From positions 122,001 through 186,000 of the forward strand of contig JAQFVV010006632.1 in the NCBI GenBank assembly GCA_028023455.1: a stretch of DNA of 64,000 nucleotides. The letters are read 5' to 3'. Position numbers and translations under genes: made by a program. Position 1 is the first letter of the stretch. Each line of letters starts with the position of its first letter. The DNA is from Epiperipatus broadwayi. Taxonomy: Eukaryota; Onychophora; Udeonychophora; Euonychophora; Peripatidae. The notes under the pieces are model-generated. The model saw only the letters and a program-made list of their open reading frames with translations. It was not told the origin of the DNA and searched no databases. Below, one piece after another: positions 22,965-34,745 of this stretch.

Positions 22965-23438
22965 CTAAGTTAGGTCTGGGAGTAAGTTTTGAAATGTTTT
23001 GGGTTCCTGGAGCTTATCATCTACCAGGAAGCTTCCAGACTTTCTGACTGGTTGCAGTTTGGCTTTCTTTCTAAAGGGGAAATACTTATGATACCTCTGA
23101 AGACATCTCTTTATTAAATTCCAAGTTTGAACCTCCTTCTGGTTTCCAGTCTTGCAGACATAGGCCCTTTCTTTTCTCCTCCTTTTCCATACTGTCAGTC
23201 CTATTCGGGCACCACCATCCTCTCTTTCCCAGAGTTTTCTATGCTTCCCACACTTCATCTGGGTTTGGCGCAGTTTCTTCCTAAAAGGGAAATATGTAGG
23301 ATATCTCTGAACATATCCCTCTCTCAGATCCTGAGTTTGAACTCTTTTCTGGTTTTCCCTCCTAAAAACATCAATATCTTCTTTTCTCCTCTTTCTTTTC
23401 CACCCTGTCTTTCGCATTTGAGCTCTGGAAATATTCAC
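22965..23438 (-). CDS. Basic C-terminal part of LARD-encoded protein, with internal repeat
   Basis: 157 codons on the minus strand, overlapping the end of the previous frame by a few bases in another phase. It is rich in Lys and Arg (KRKRRKED, KRRRKERA). It contains a duplicated block: EGYVQRYPTYFPFRKK and, about 75 residues later, RCLQRYHKYFPFRKK, each preceded by a VQT motif. The underlying DNA is a tandem duplication of about 225 bp. No known domain was recognised. A strongly basic tail would suit nucleic-acid binding in a gag-like product, but that is inference. Confidence 0.45.
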   Translation of the reverse strand: MNISRAQMRKTGWKRKRRKEDIDVFRRENQKRVQTQDLREGYVQRYPTYFPFRKKLRQTQMKCGKHRKLWEREDGGARIGLTVWKRRRKERAYVCKTGNQKEVQTWNLIKRCLQRYHKYFPFRKKAKLQPVRKSGSFLVDDKLQEPKTFQNLLPDLT

Positions 23439-24427
23439 GCTTCTATCACCATCAAAAGGGCCTCGATCTTGGACTTAGCTCCACTGTCTTCTTTCACTTG
23501 ATCAAACTCATCCATTTTGAGAATTTTTGTGAAATGTCTATCTTTTAAAACATTCCTGGTTATGCAAGTTTTGGTAACCTCAATTGCATTTATTTTTGGT
23601 ACTTCTAGGTAAGATTTTGGCTTAATTTCTTCAATATAAATAACATTTTTAGATGAGATTGAAAGAAGATTTACTTTGTATTCTTTCTCATTTACTTCAG
23701 TATCTATAGACTCTTCACTGTTCTGAGCTATATTTTGTTGTTCAAGAGATTCCTGCATGATTTTTATATCAGGTTCCATCCCTTCCATGTTTTTTGTATC
23801 AATTCCAGTATCCATTGCAGTCTCTGAATGCATTTTTGAATCCTCTGATATTTCCATTTTGATTTTACAAATATCAATACTTACTGCATCAATTTTAGAC
23901 TCTTCCATATCATCTTTGACTTTAGACTCTTTTACAAATTTTACATCTCTTTTAGATTTTATTAAATCAGCTTGCAACTCCTCAGCGGTCTTTGCATCCA
24001 TTTTAAATTCTTCTACAGTTTCTTTATCAAGTCTTAACTCTTCCCCTGTTTTTACATCGATTTTAAACTCATCAATCTCTACAACTATTTCAGAGTCTTC
24101 TATTATCTCCACATCCATCTTACATTCTTTTGCTGTTTTTGATAGAATGTCGGTCTCGGTTTCTGTATCTACTTCTTCTTTTGCACTTTTAGTGACATAT
24201 TCCACATTTAGCAGTTTTTCTGAAGGTGGATTGACAATTTCAATATCAGCCTTCATAATTTCAATTTCTTCCTTTTTAATAATCTCAATTTTTGCTTTAC
24301 CAGTAATAGGATCTTCAACGTGTGATTCCTTCAAAATATCTCTAGTTGGAATTTCTAAAGTTTCTTCAACTTGCTTTAATTTAATGATATTCTCTGACTC
24401 CCTTTCTGTCCTACTATATCCCTTTGC
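23435..24427 (-). CDS. Acidic Lys/Glu-rich middle part of LARD-encoded protein
   Basis: The frame is open from about 24427 to 23435 on the minus strand. The usual start pick at 24334 is a non-ATG codon and is probably not a real start. The protein is a long run of short degenerate repeats of the form EEFKMDAKTAEEL, EESKIDAVS or EDSKMHSETA, each 11-16 residues, alternating Asp/Glu and Lys. Such sequences are disordered or helical. The frame follows the preceding one by a shift of one base at a T7 run (24435-24441 on the plus strand). No catalytic motif and no homologous family were recognised. Confidence 0.45.
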   Translation of the reverse strand, partial: AKGYSRTERESENIIKLKQVEETLEIPTRDILKESHVEDPITGKAKIEIIKKEEIEIMKADIEIVNPPSEKLLNVEYVTKSAKEEVDTETETDILSKTAKECKMDVEIIEDSEIVVEIDEFKIDVKTGEELRLDKETVEEFKMDAKTAEELQADLIKSKRDVKFVKESKVKDDMEESKIDAVSIDICKIKMEISEDSKMHSETAMDTGIDTKNMEGMEPDIKIMQESLEQQNIAQNSEESIDTEVNEKEYKVNLLSISSKNVIYIEEIKPKSYLEVPKINAIEVTKTCITRNVLKDRHFTKILKMDEFDQVKEDSGAKSKIEALLMVIEA

Positions 24428-25191
24428 TAAACTATTTTTTTACTCATTTCCAACATCTCTTTTTGCATACTAACTTGTAACATTTCTTCTACAACCTCTG
24501 AATCGATTCTTTGCTCTTTTAATCGTATTTCAAAAGGGGATTCTGACTTCTCTACTTCCTCTGTATTTACTCCTTTTACTGGTTCTACCTCAGATATATC
24601 AATTATATCCTTTTTAGCATTTTCATTGCCTGGCATACAAGAATCTGCAGTTTCAGCATGCTTGTTTTCTTGGAGACGATCTTCTGGATCTGCTAACTTT
24701 ACTTGTTTGTAATGATAATGGCAATCCGTATCTGAGTCTTTTGCAACATCAAGACATTCAAATTTTCCCCTTTTATGGAATAGATTTTCTTCTCTTGGTT
24801 CATCATCCTGATCAACACTATTCCCTAAATTTCCTTCAGGAATTTCTCCTGCTTCTCCTCCCTCTACATCTATATCCTCTTGGCTACCCTTCTTACTCTC
24901 TGCAATATCTACTGGGTGCTTCTCCAGGTTTATCATTTTCTTCTGAGAAGGCTCCTCCAGTTTGAACACTTCCTGCTGGCAGTTTTCTCCCAATCTCCCC
25001 AACTCCTTCTGTAACTTTTCTATATTTTGATCATTTTCCTCTATTTTTCTGCCTAGGGTTTGCAAACCTTCCCCAATTTTAAAACTCCATTCCTGTTGGA
25101 CTGTCTCCATCATCGTTTTCATCTGTAGCCAGAAGGTTGGTGACATGATAATTTGGCTTTCACCCATGACTTTCTTTGGATGGCTGTCCAT
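24427..25191 (-). CDS. N-terminal coiled-coil, gag-like part of LARD-encoded protein
   Basis: 254 codons starting at an ATG (25191). The first 80 residues contain MMETVQQEWSFKIGE and LQKELGRLGENCQQE, which read as a coiled coil. The rest is acidic with a Cys/His-poor linker (KRGKFECLDVAKDSDTDCHYH). The N-terminal arrangement resembles the frames at 2034 and 7716. The frame ends at a stop just after an A7 run (minus strand), beyond which the next frame continues in the -1 phase. This could be a simple indel or a programmed shift. It is the only coding region of the element, so proteins for transposition would have to come from a relative. Confidence 0.55.
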   Translation of the reverse strand: MDSHPKKVMGESQIIMSPTFWLQMKTMMETVQQEWSFKIGEGLQTLGRKIEENDQNIEKLQKELGRLGENCQQEVFKLEEPSQKKMINLEKHPVDIAESKKGSQEDIDVEGGEAGEIPEGNLGNSVDQDDEPREENLFHKRGKFECLDVAKDSDTDCHYHYKQVKLADPEDRLQENKHAETADSCMPGNENAKKDIIDISEVEPVKGVNTEEVEKSESPFEIRLKEQRIDSEVVEEMLQVSMQKEMLEMSKKIV

Positions 25192-26595
25192 AATAACTTT
25201 CAGCTTTGGTTATGACTAAGAATTATACTAATTATTAATACCTGCTCTAAATGATTATTCACTGACTCTCCCCCCAAGATGGCTCCCTCTCTCTCTAATT
25301 CCTAACTTTCAGACCACTGCATTCCTTTATTAACCTATCCTTACTACTGATCTCAATAACCACTGCCACTATCAAGTTTAAGTCCTGTTTACATCTAACA
25401 TACTCAAGTATTTTATAAAAAAAAATTTAAAAGTAATAGTAAAAGCATTTATGTAAAAAAAAAAATTTAAAAAAAAATTATATTACCAATTGCACCTCCT
25501 TTCTTCCTTCACTGAAGCCGATCATTCCTAAGAAAAGACTTTAAAAAAAAAATTTATTATGAAAAATTTTGCTTTCTATGCCAGGTTTGATCTGAAGTAC
25601 ATGTATATATCTCCATTTATTTAATCTACTTTGACCTTGCCTCTTTTTTGTTTCCTTGCTCGTTCTCCAAACCAATCCAAATTTTTATAATAAGTTTAAA
25701 GCGATAGAGCCTGCAAACCCTTTTCTCTACCCCTGATGACAAAATTTATATGAGGATGACTATCGACCTATTCAAATCACCCTCGGGCACCAGTCACCAG
25801 TGAGCAAGAAAAACACCACATATATAACCTAAGATTCCAATTTCTAACATGTATGTGACACACCTAATATCCGGTTGACACATCCTGCCTACATTCATGC
25901 TATATCTGAGCCAGAGACACTTTTAAAATTCTTTACTTAAAGTAAACAGAGTCTCAGTAAATAGACAAAAAAAAAAATTATAAAATTTATATATATATAT
26001 ATATATGGCTCATGTGTATATAGCCAAGAATACTCCTCCCATTGCAATACCATAATTTAAAAAAAAAAAAATTTACATATATTTTTCAACATATATCAAT
26101 TCAGAGCCTGTATTCAGTTCAGGACCTGTATCATTTCAGGGCATGTGAATTAACTAACTGGTTGTTCATACTCAAGAGAAAAAATATACATATGCCAATG
26201 TTGTAAGAAAAAAATATTTCACAAAAAAAAATCTTTTATATATATATATCATCAATACCCACACACTCTGTTTAGGGTGTGTAACTAAGTTTGTCCATGC
26301 ATGGCATTCATATTTGGAGAGAAAATATAATATAAATGCATATTCAAAAAAAAAAAACACATATATTCAATTCAGGGCCTATACCTGGTTCAAGACCATG
26401 TTCGGGGTCTATACTCAGTTCAGGGACATGAACATCAATTGAAGAAGCCCACTGACCTAAGTGTCCATAATCAGTGAAAAAAAAATTACATAATCAGGAA
26501 AACAAAAATTTGTACTCATATATCTATATTTCAGGGTCGCGAAAATTAACTAGGCCCCACGGAAGGGCGTCCATAATCGTGGAAAAAAAAACCTA
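25192..26595 (-). other. Leader of the LARD-like element with degenerate tandem repeats
   Basis: Between the 5' LTR and the ATG lie about 1.4 kb without a frame. From about 26090 to 26590 a degenerate unit recurs three or four times: TTCAGGGCCTGT-like words, then AATTAACTA, then GTCCATAATC and a poly-A run. Poly-A tracts of 8-13 and a TA run (25988-26006) punctuate the region. No primer-binding site could be recognised next to the LTR. Confidence 0.5.
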
Positions 26596-29500
26596 TGTAA
26601 CAGTCAGATTTGTACACTCATGCAACAATATTCAGAGCCCAAGCAAAATATACCAAAGCTGACCGGAGTGAGGTGGTTGAGACCTCTAGTCCGACCAAAC
26701 TCCAACTCATCTGCCAGTACTTCAAATTTAACACCTTATGAGTGACATTCCTGAGGCTACACTCAGTCCTCATTTAACCGCGAGCCAACATAGAACAGGG
26801 AGAAACACGAGACTTAAGGTCATTACTAACCTAACTAAATAAGTGATATATAACACTTAACATTCTATTAATCTTAACTACCAGACATGCACACACAGCG
26901 TATAAACTCATTAAGAAATTGGAGTAATGAACTGTGACCTTTAATAATATACTGTGGATTGGATAAAATACTATGGATTGGATAAGATATTGGTTTGGTT
27001 TGATCTAGAGTCTGAGCAAGAAAGATATACAACAGTTTATATTTAAAAGGATTTATTAAAACAATAACAAATGATCTAACACAAAATATCATAATGGCAG
27101 GGATTGTATAATCTTCACAAGGTATTCAATACAGGCAAGCATGTTACAATAGTTGGGACTGTTATCAAGTACATCTGTTCCCTTTTAAACATATTACAAT
27201 ACATGTGTGTGTGAGTTATAGAGGTCATGCCTAATTATTTAATATGCTCATCTTATGAACTTGACTTGCTTAAGTTAGAAGTTGATACTTTAGTAGAGAT
27301 GATGATGAGTACAGCCAGTTTTAATGGCTGTTATACATACTAATAAAATGAGCAACTAAATACTCAGAATCATGCAGATTCAACCCGATAACCCAGATTC
27401 AAACTCCAGCCTAAAGCTGAATGATTAATTACTATGGGAAAAAGAACTGGTTACCATTAGGTCCACATATATGTGCTATGGCGCTATATAATATTAAAGA
27501 AATAAACTTGCAGTGTGAGTGTGTGATTCTTCAAGAGCTTCAGCATCACATGCTCGGTTTGCTCTGAGACCGACGGTTTGCTGCTATTGATATATGAACA
27601 TAAAGTTCAGGAAGTCGGATTGGCTTTAGGAAAAATCTGGGTCCGCACGCCCCCAGTTCTAATGAAGATAGCTATAACCCAAACTAAATAAAGAGGCGGT
27701 TTGTTACCGTGAACCCTTGTCAGAGGCAGCAAAATGTAACACATATAAGTGTACTGTATAAAAACACACACGCAGTGCACGCAATATATATATATAAGGC
27801 AATAAGTATGCATATAATTAATTGCGCCTAAAACAGATAGCTTTTATCTGTCAAGCTAATTCAAAACAATTCTTAATATTAGCATTATAAGTCTGCTAGT
27901 AAAATGGGCTTAAACTATATAAAAATAATCTAGTTAAGATCCTGAATCTGCATATAAATATTCTTAATTAAGGAGGGAAAGTATATTCGATGGGACTTAA
28001 TACAAACATTAGCAAATATACTTTATCATCTCTAGACAATATATATATCCCCTTCCAACTAATAGATATCAAAAGATTATAATATAAGATCGGTTAAGCA
28101 ATCTTAAAAAATACGATCCTACAATATATATATAACTATGATAACAACGAGTGGTTAGCGCATTCGTTTATTACCAATATTATAATTTCGAAACAATGAT
28201 TTAATAAAATAAACAATGCTTTTAAAATGTCTAAGTGAAGATCACAATTATCTCCTTTATAAATTACTTACTTAGTTTCATTGTTTCGAAATCTGAGCAT
28301 ATTATCACATATTAAACATAACAAAATGCATTTAAACAAAATATTAAAATTACTGAAATTAGGCAAGACTGTTAGTTTGTAGGAATTGAAGAGAATAAAT
28401 TTCGGACATTTAATGAGTATATAAAAAAATATGAAATCTTTTAATTCATAAAAGATTTCAGCAGTTTATAAAATTAAAGTAAGTGATCTTTTTTTCTTTT
28501 ACATTATATATAAAGTTACACAGATTGTTAGTTTCTTTTTATAAGAGGGTAAAAATTAAAGAGTTTTTATAATTTAGATAGAACGTTCTTTTTAAAGTGT
28601 TATAAGAATTTATAGATTAAAGTTCATACTGCAGTTTTTTTAAAATTATTACCATCTCTCTGCCTCCTTGATTGGACTTGAAGTGTATATCAATGATAGT
28701 GGCGGGAATAGGGCGTCTGACAGCATCATAATCTTCAGTGGCCTTTCAGATAGGTTAAATTTCTTCATATTCTCTGTGCAGGTTGCTGGAAAGTCTATTC
28801 AAAGGAATGTTTAGAGGAACTGAGAGCAGCCATCTGGCTCAAGAGCCAGTAAATATATTATTTTACTCGATCATTTTGGATTCTGGTCTCCACAACAATT
28901 TACAGAAAAAAAAAACAAGCTAAAGAGAAAATTTCAAAAAAAATCTGCAATATTTATATTCCCTAGATCAAAAGCCAGCGACTATCTATTTTAAAACACA
29001 ATTCAAACTTCTTCTATGTTTTAGCCTTAGGTCTCTTTTGATTCTTATCTTTCTCTTATCTTGTTGCCCAAACTTTTACTGGTTTGATCTGGGAAAAGAA
29101 ATTCATTACAATCGCAATGAATGAGCTCTAGAACAATGTCAATAACCTAAGGACCATCTGATCCCACCTGCGAATTATTCTAAAATAAAATCTGCGATAT
29201 TTATATTCCCCAGATCAAAAGCCAGCGACTATCTATTTTAAAATACAATTCAAACTTCCTCTAAGTTTTACAGCAGTCTGTCTCTTTTGATTCTAATCTT
29301 TTTTTCTTATCTTGTTGCCAAATTTTTACTGGTTTGATCTGGGAAAAGAAATTCATTACAATCGTAATGAATGAGCTCTAAAACAATGTCAATAACCTAG
29401 GGACCATCTGATCTCACCTGCGAATTATTCTAAATAGTCTTATTACCAATCTGTGAATTTCGCATGTGATTTATAATTTACCTAAACCAAACTTGTTAAA

Positions 29501-29860
29501 GAATATTTATCCACATTTTCTAAACAAAATAACCCTTACACAATATATTATTTATATAAATGCTGCAATACATCCGCACAAAAATTAATCATTATCATTT
29601 ACAGGTGCTTGTATGTGTGACAATAAACATACAATTGTTTGAATACATATAAAACTGTGATTACATATATAACTGTGTAAATGAATATATCGCTGTGTGG
29701 ATATATATACAACTGTGTAAACATATATATACAGCTGTGTAAAGGCATATACCACTGTGTGGATACATACCCACTTGTACTAAAGAGTGTTCAAAACCGG
29801 CATAGATGTGTCTAAAGAGACATAAAGGTGAAACAGATGGAAGGACAGTAATATGTTTCA
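26596..29860 (-). repeat. 5' LTR of the LARD-like element
   Basis: 3265 bp, starting TGTAACAG and ending TGTTTCA on the plus strand. Compared with the other LTR it shows scattered single-base changes and shorter TA runs (for example at 27783-27797), and the same internal 245-bp duplication. It is followed at once by GTATATATATAT. Confidence 0.85.
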
Positions 29861-29919
29861 GTATATATATATCATTAAATTGTTTATCTACATATATTAA
29901 AACTAATATAATTCAAAAT

Positions 29920-30178
29920 GGCAGGCACTTAAAAATGAAAAATTTTCTCTTTCCTGTGATATATAAACAAAATTTATACAAATAATTTGTCAATTGAAAT
30001 ATTGGACTCATAATAAGATCAAGGCCTGGTTTAATGTTTATATATAAGTAAGTTCTAAGCATATGTGATTCACTTATGCTTCAAAAACATTTATTGATGA
30101 GTGAGTATGTGTAAATTTAATATATCAATTCAACAGCATGTGTGTAAAGATCCATCTCCTGCCACAAGATTTGTATAT
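29920..30178 (-). repeat. Copy of the dispersed 18.2-kb repeat
   Basis: On the minus strand it runs from CTTGTGGCAGGAGATGG to the CACAGGAAAGAG region, following the copy at 18181-18615 through most of its length. Its TA-rich end precedes the LTR candidate at 30206. Confidence 0.6.
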
Positions 30179-30205
30179 ATATAAATCACTAAGTTATATA
30201 TATAT

Positions 30206-31975
30206 TGAACCGTATTCGAATATGTGCATTCGAAACACCGGTCTCTTAGGCAGAGAAGAACATACTCGGAGAGTATGTATGCCCAAACGATAGCTATAAA
30301 ATATATAACTAGCGTTACATTTCCAGGACATAACTTCTTCTCGGCTGTTGAGTTCAACACCAAGTTCAAAGCACCTTTTTTTGTTTGTGTATAAACATGG
30401 GCGCCAGCTATCTATTCAAGGATGAATAAATAACGCACTTTGAGCAATGGCCACTAACTCAACGCCTAAATCCATGACTAGCTCAGCTGTTTGTAATCAC
30501 TAATAGATTATACATAATTAGTGGTTAAAAGACTTGATAAAAAGAATTTGATAAAAGGAATTGATAAAAGAATTGATAAAAAAATTTGGTAAAAGAATTG
30601 ATAAAAAGAATTGACCGACAAATAAAGTTTAATTTTAAAGATAATTTATTAACTAACATTTATTTACTAAATTTAAACATTTTATACTTCTAATAAAACA
30701 CACGCATATTTTAAATTAACATTCTAAATAGTTTAAATATTCTTGAATATTTTCATAACAGAACACTGGGAATTTATCTACTTTGACTAATAATATTGAT
30801 ATAAGGATCACGCACATATTAACTCATGCACACACATAATAATGATAATAAAGGACTACATAGCATTTGAAATTTAATCACACACATCAATAGTTCATTT
30901 ATGTCTGATATAGAGTTCATATAATTAGACTCTTGAAAGATTCGTACGAATTAATGCAATGCAATGGCCATTACAGTATAAACAAAAATAAGCAAATGTT
31001 TTACCTAGGATTTTGAACGTAGACGTAGAATTTTGTTCTCTTTGGTGGCTGCTTTCGGTGAGAATATTCCCATTATAAATGCTTACCAGCCAGCTGGGAC
31101 TTTTCCTTGATGAGTTTCCTGATTTTCACGATTATTACTATTGGAGACAATTAGATATTGACGGAGATTTTCTAAGATGTTAAGCTGACATTATTTCATG
31201 GGCAGATCTGCTGTTTTCTAGGACATCTGGGCTGGAGATAAACGTGCATTCCCAAGATCTTTTCAACACTGCATTTTGTTTGTTAACTGCTCAATTAATT
31301 TCTGAACTGCACTACTCAATTACTTTGTGAACTGATTTGTCTCAACTGCTTGTCCGATAAAATATTCAGTATTTATACCAATGAAGTGTTTTCTTTTCAA
31401 TATCCTCCGGCAAATATCTGTTGTCGAAATTCTTTATAATTAATCCTTTGATAAACGTGTTTTGGAAGATTGCTTAATTAGTAATAGCCATGCAATAAAA
31501 TGTGTTGTTTTATTTTATTAATAGCCATTGCCGTGTTTTTAATGATAATCTTTTATTTCGCATACATTTTATTTATTTACAAATCGCACATATATACGCA
31601 CATATATTTTTAATACAATTTACTATTTAGTTTTAACATTATTTTTTCTTTAATTAAACTTGAATGAAAAGAGATTTGTATGTTTTAACTTTTTAAATTA
31701 TATTTTTACGAATACTAATAAAAACTCTTTACTTCCTTTTATAAACCTTTAGTTTCATTTTTCAAACCAAGACTCCCCCTCCCCCCTTTTGATTAATTAA
31801 TTGTAGCTTTTTTTTATTTCAAAAACTAACGCTAGAAAACTATTTAATTTTTATCTTTTTCGAAAACAAGCTGCAATAAACTCTTCAACATTTAATTTTA
31901 TGTTTTTCTTTTATGAAAGATTACTTTAATAATAATTTTAGATAAAAATTATGTGCCTATATCAATATAGGTACA
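30206..31975. mobile_element. Probable solo LTR set in a TA microsatellite
   Basis: The segment begins TGAACCGTATTCG right after TTATATATATAT and ends ATATAGGTACA right before a long (AT)n run. The ends give TG...CA with near-inverted termini (TGAACC / GGTACA). The 1770 bp are more complex than the surroundings and lack coding capacity. From 30540 to 30620 there is a small tandem repeat of GATAAAAGAATT-type units. Single copy in this window, so the LTR call rests on the termini and on the identical setting of the LTRs at 19205 and 48567. Confidence 0.5.
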
Positions 31976-31995
31976 ATATATATATATATATAGCT

Positions 31996-32036
<41 letters not shown>
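31976..32036. repeat. (TA)n microsatellite
   Basis: Two TA runs are separated by GCTCAA, and TTTGAGC follows, giving a small inverted pair around the second run. Confidence 0.9.
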
Positions 32037-32037
<1 letters not shown>

Positions 32038-34430
32038 TGAGCTTAAATGAAAGAAATAAATATCTTAGTTCTGTTTTGTATATCCATGAAAAAGATGCAA
32101 GCCACACTATTAATTTTGATGAAGCTAAGGTCGTCTTTGAGAAAAAAAGAAGAATTAAAAAATCTTTATTATTAAAAATTTATGATTCCGAAATGATTAA
32201 CTTATTTTAAAAAAAATTTAATATTAAGGGTGTATGTGAAGTGAGTGGAATTGTGGGTAATGTTTAGTTTAAATATTTTCGTTATTTTGTAGTGCTTTAC
32301 ACTTGAGAAGTCTGCTTGTAGCAGTGAAACCATTGGTAGTTTATTTTCTTAGCTAGTCTGGTTGAGTTGTGAATTTGGGGTAATTTTGATTATTTATTGT
32401 CTAGTTTACCTTTATGCTTTTAATGTTTGTGTGTGTGTGTATTCTAGAGACACTTTCGTAGATTTACCAACAACTAAATTTGTTCCCTCAATTTGAGTTA
32501 AATGTAATTATTAAATATATTTAGGAGAAAAAAATATTTTAAATTATAAAATTTAACAATGTTGAATTGATAAAAAGAAATTCCCAATAAATATTAGTAT
32601 TGAAGTGGCCAAAAATTCTCTGGAGGTTCAGTGTAGTATTTTCAATTGTTATAGTTTGTATTAATCAGATTCAAACACTTTAATTATTTAATATTTATGA
32701 GAATGAAAAGCAGGCATATAAAAAGCATTTTAAGATACTAAAATTGAATACTGATCTGGCAACAGCATTAAATTAGTAACGTTAGTATATATTACAGACC
32801 AGTACATCTTTGGTTTTTTATTAATTAAATAAAGTTTTAATTAAGATCTGATATAAAAATGTTTTCCATTTTTAATTATCTTCATGGTCTATATCTTGAA
32901 AATTAGAAAGTCCACCATTGCAAGATTAAAACTTCTCATAGTTGGAAGTCACAAGTTTAAAACTACTCTGGTCACATTAGATAGGAACTGGTTAGAGATT
33001 TATTATAAACTATCATCTGGCATCTAATAGTTACTAAATCTTACAATAGAGTGCATACAAATGGTGAAATAGTTTTCTTGTAAAATGTATGTAAATAGGG
33101 GGAAATTGAAGTGGAAAATTTATTCTGAGTCATAATTTAAGATTTTTAATAATCATTGGATAAGCCCATTACTAATCTGAAATATTTGTTGATTAGATAA
33201 CATAAAAAATTTGATTTAGTTTCATTTTCTCATGTTTATACAACAACCGTTTTTATAATTTACCTTATTAATATTTATCTTACCACATTTGTTATCTGAT
33301 AAGTTAGAAAACGAGCAAGAAAAAATTCAATTTCTTAATGTTTAGCATTAAGACAGCGTTATTATGTCACGGGCATAAAAATTCTTATGATACAATAGTA
33401 GAATTGACATTTAAAGATCTTAAAAAAATTTTAAACAATCCAATCCCAGAAACAAAATGAATATTGGTCAGGAAATGGGTATCTAGAAATTCTTAGCTAA
33501 AAGATAAAATGAGAATGGAGATACATTCCAATATAATTCACCCAAAAATATTCAAGAGTGCTAAGACAGTGACTCTATGTTGCATGTTGGTTTTATTACA
33601 TACACTCTAGTCAAGCTTTACTGAAATGATTTGGGTTCTATTAAAAGCTAGTGATATATAATTCAGGCTCACCTTCTTCCTAATTCTGAATATTATATAA
33701 AGTTTGCAAACTATATATCTTCTTCTTTGTTTTTGTGAACAGTCATATTTTTTTCCAAAATACTTTTATGGCAATTTTGTAAAATGAAATGTTTAAACTA
33801 TGCTGGACAATCATTTGTGACCAGTATCCTGAATTTTAATTGTTAAAACAGTAATGTGAGTGTCTACTAAATGTAAAGCATTTTGGAACAATTTGATGAA
33901 ATTAACCGAAATGTGTTCCATTCTCTTGCAATGAAAACAATAGTCTCCATATTCTTTAGACATTATATAGTAGAAAGGACTTATCTATTATTGCATTCGG
34001 ATATAATTAATATCCTCATTTTTTTTTTTTTTTGCATAATGCTTTTGTAATTTTAAAGAAATTTTCCAGAAAAGAGAAAAATGACAAATGGAAAATGAAA
34101 GATAGATCTTCTGTATATTTTAAAAAACTTAAGCCAATTTGAATACTGTTTTTTAAAGGGAGGGATATCTTTTATTAAAACACAATAATCTTATGGAACG
34201 GTTTATTTTTAATTAATTTTAATGCTACACAGATTTTGAAATGTATTGCAAGGAATTGAAAAAAATAATCAAACAGGGGAAAATTATGTATTTTTATGGG
34301 ATTTTAAAAAATTCATTATATTATGCATAATCTTATTACATAGATATGTAGGATATTATATTAAATGACTAATCATCACATAATCACCATTTCTTATGCT
34401 TACTCATAACTGTTATTAAAGCAGGTAAAA
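32037..34430. other. AT-rich DNA, no gene recognised
   Basis: No coding region is supported. Around 32302-32333 a CTTGAGAAG word, a TCTGCT/AGCAG stem and TGAAACC resemble a heavily mutated hammerhead. Around 33300-33480 a translated stretch faintly recalls the end of a PLE reverse transcriptase, but not enough to call. Confidence 0.35.
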
Positions 34431-34439
34431 CTCTTCATA

Positions 34440-34590
34440 CAGTTGTTGCCACACAGTCCAAGCCAGAGTAATCAATGTATGTCAGAAGGCCTGTGCATAG
34501 ATATTGGATGAGTAGGCACTAGATAGGGATTTTATGCACAAGCCTTCGGACATCCATTGATTACTCTGGCTTGAACTGAGGGGTACTACT
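34440..34590. repeat. Short fold-back repeat
   Basis: The left part (GAGTAATCAATG, AGAAGGCCTGTGCAT) is the inverse of the right part (ATGCACAAGCCTT, CATTGATTACTC). Partial copies occur at 38545-38640 and 55438-55545. It has no coding capacity. Confidence 0.75.
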
Positions 34591-34710
34591 GTATGGAGAA
34601 TTTGCCAGTTTTAGGGTATTATATATGATGTATTCCATTTTTTATTTAAATATGTAATTGCTTATTAAAAATATTAATTATAAGATCATATAAGTTTGTA
34701 TACTGTAGCC

Positions 34711-34745
34711 CTGAAGAAGTCTGTTAGCCAGTCAAAACTGTAAGG
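34711..34745 (+). ncRNA. Hammerhead-like motif (degenerate)
   Basis: An intact CTGAAGA box (34711-34717) is followed by a GTCTG...CAGTC stem with one mismatch, and by CAAAAC in place of GAAAC. The setting (GCCCTGAAGAAG, with AATAAATAAA 40 bp later) is that of a PLE 3' end. Confidence 0.45.

Larger units (their letters stand above)
19205..29860 (-). mobile_element. Large LTR retrotransposon derivative (LARD-like), non-autonomous
   Basis: Two direct repeats of about 3.3 kb (19205-22486 and 26596-29860), about 98% alike by eye, flank a 4.1-kb interior. Each repeat starts TGTAACAG and ends TGTTTCA on the plus strand, i.e. TG...CA with a short inverted terminus. On the minus strand the interior ends with a GTTTGGGGAAA purine tract touching the LTR that starts TGAAACAG, as a polypurine tract should, and the only gag-like frame is also on the minus strand. 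There is no protease, reverse transcriptase or integrase, and no clear TGG-type primer site after 26595. Both outer flanks are TA microsatellite, so the target duplication cannot be read with certainty. In plants such very long LTRs with non-coding interiors are called LARDs. Confidence 0.8.

Noticed and set aside
23757-24473. 238-codon Ser/Ile-rich plus-strand frame
   Set aside because: It is antisense to the acidic LARD frame, and its apparent repeats mirror the Glu/Lys repeats.
32302-32333. Hammerhead-like CTTGAGAAG/TGAAACC stretch
   Set aside because: The first core box is too altered and no PLE or repeat context was seen. I mention it only within the interval description.
33300-33480. 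Possible PLE reverse-transcriptase remnant
   Set aside because: Only one weak FLNV-like word and stops throughout. It cannot be told from chance.
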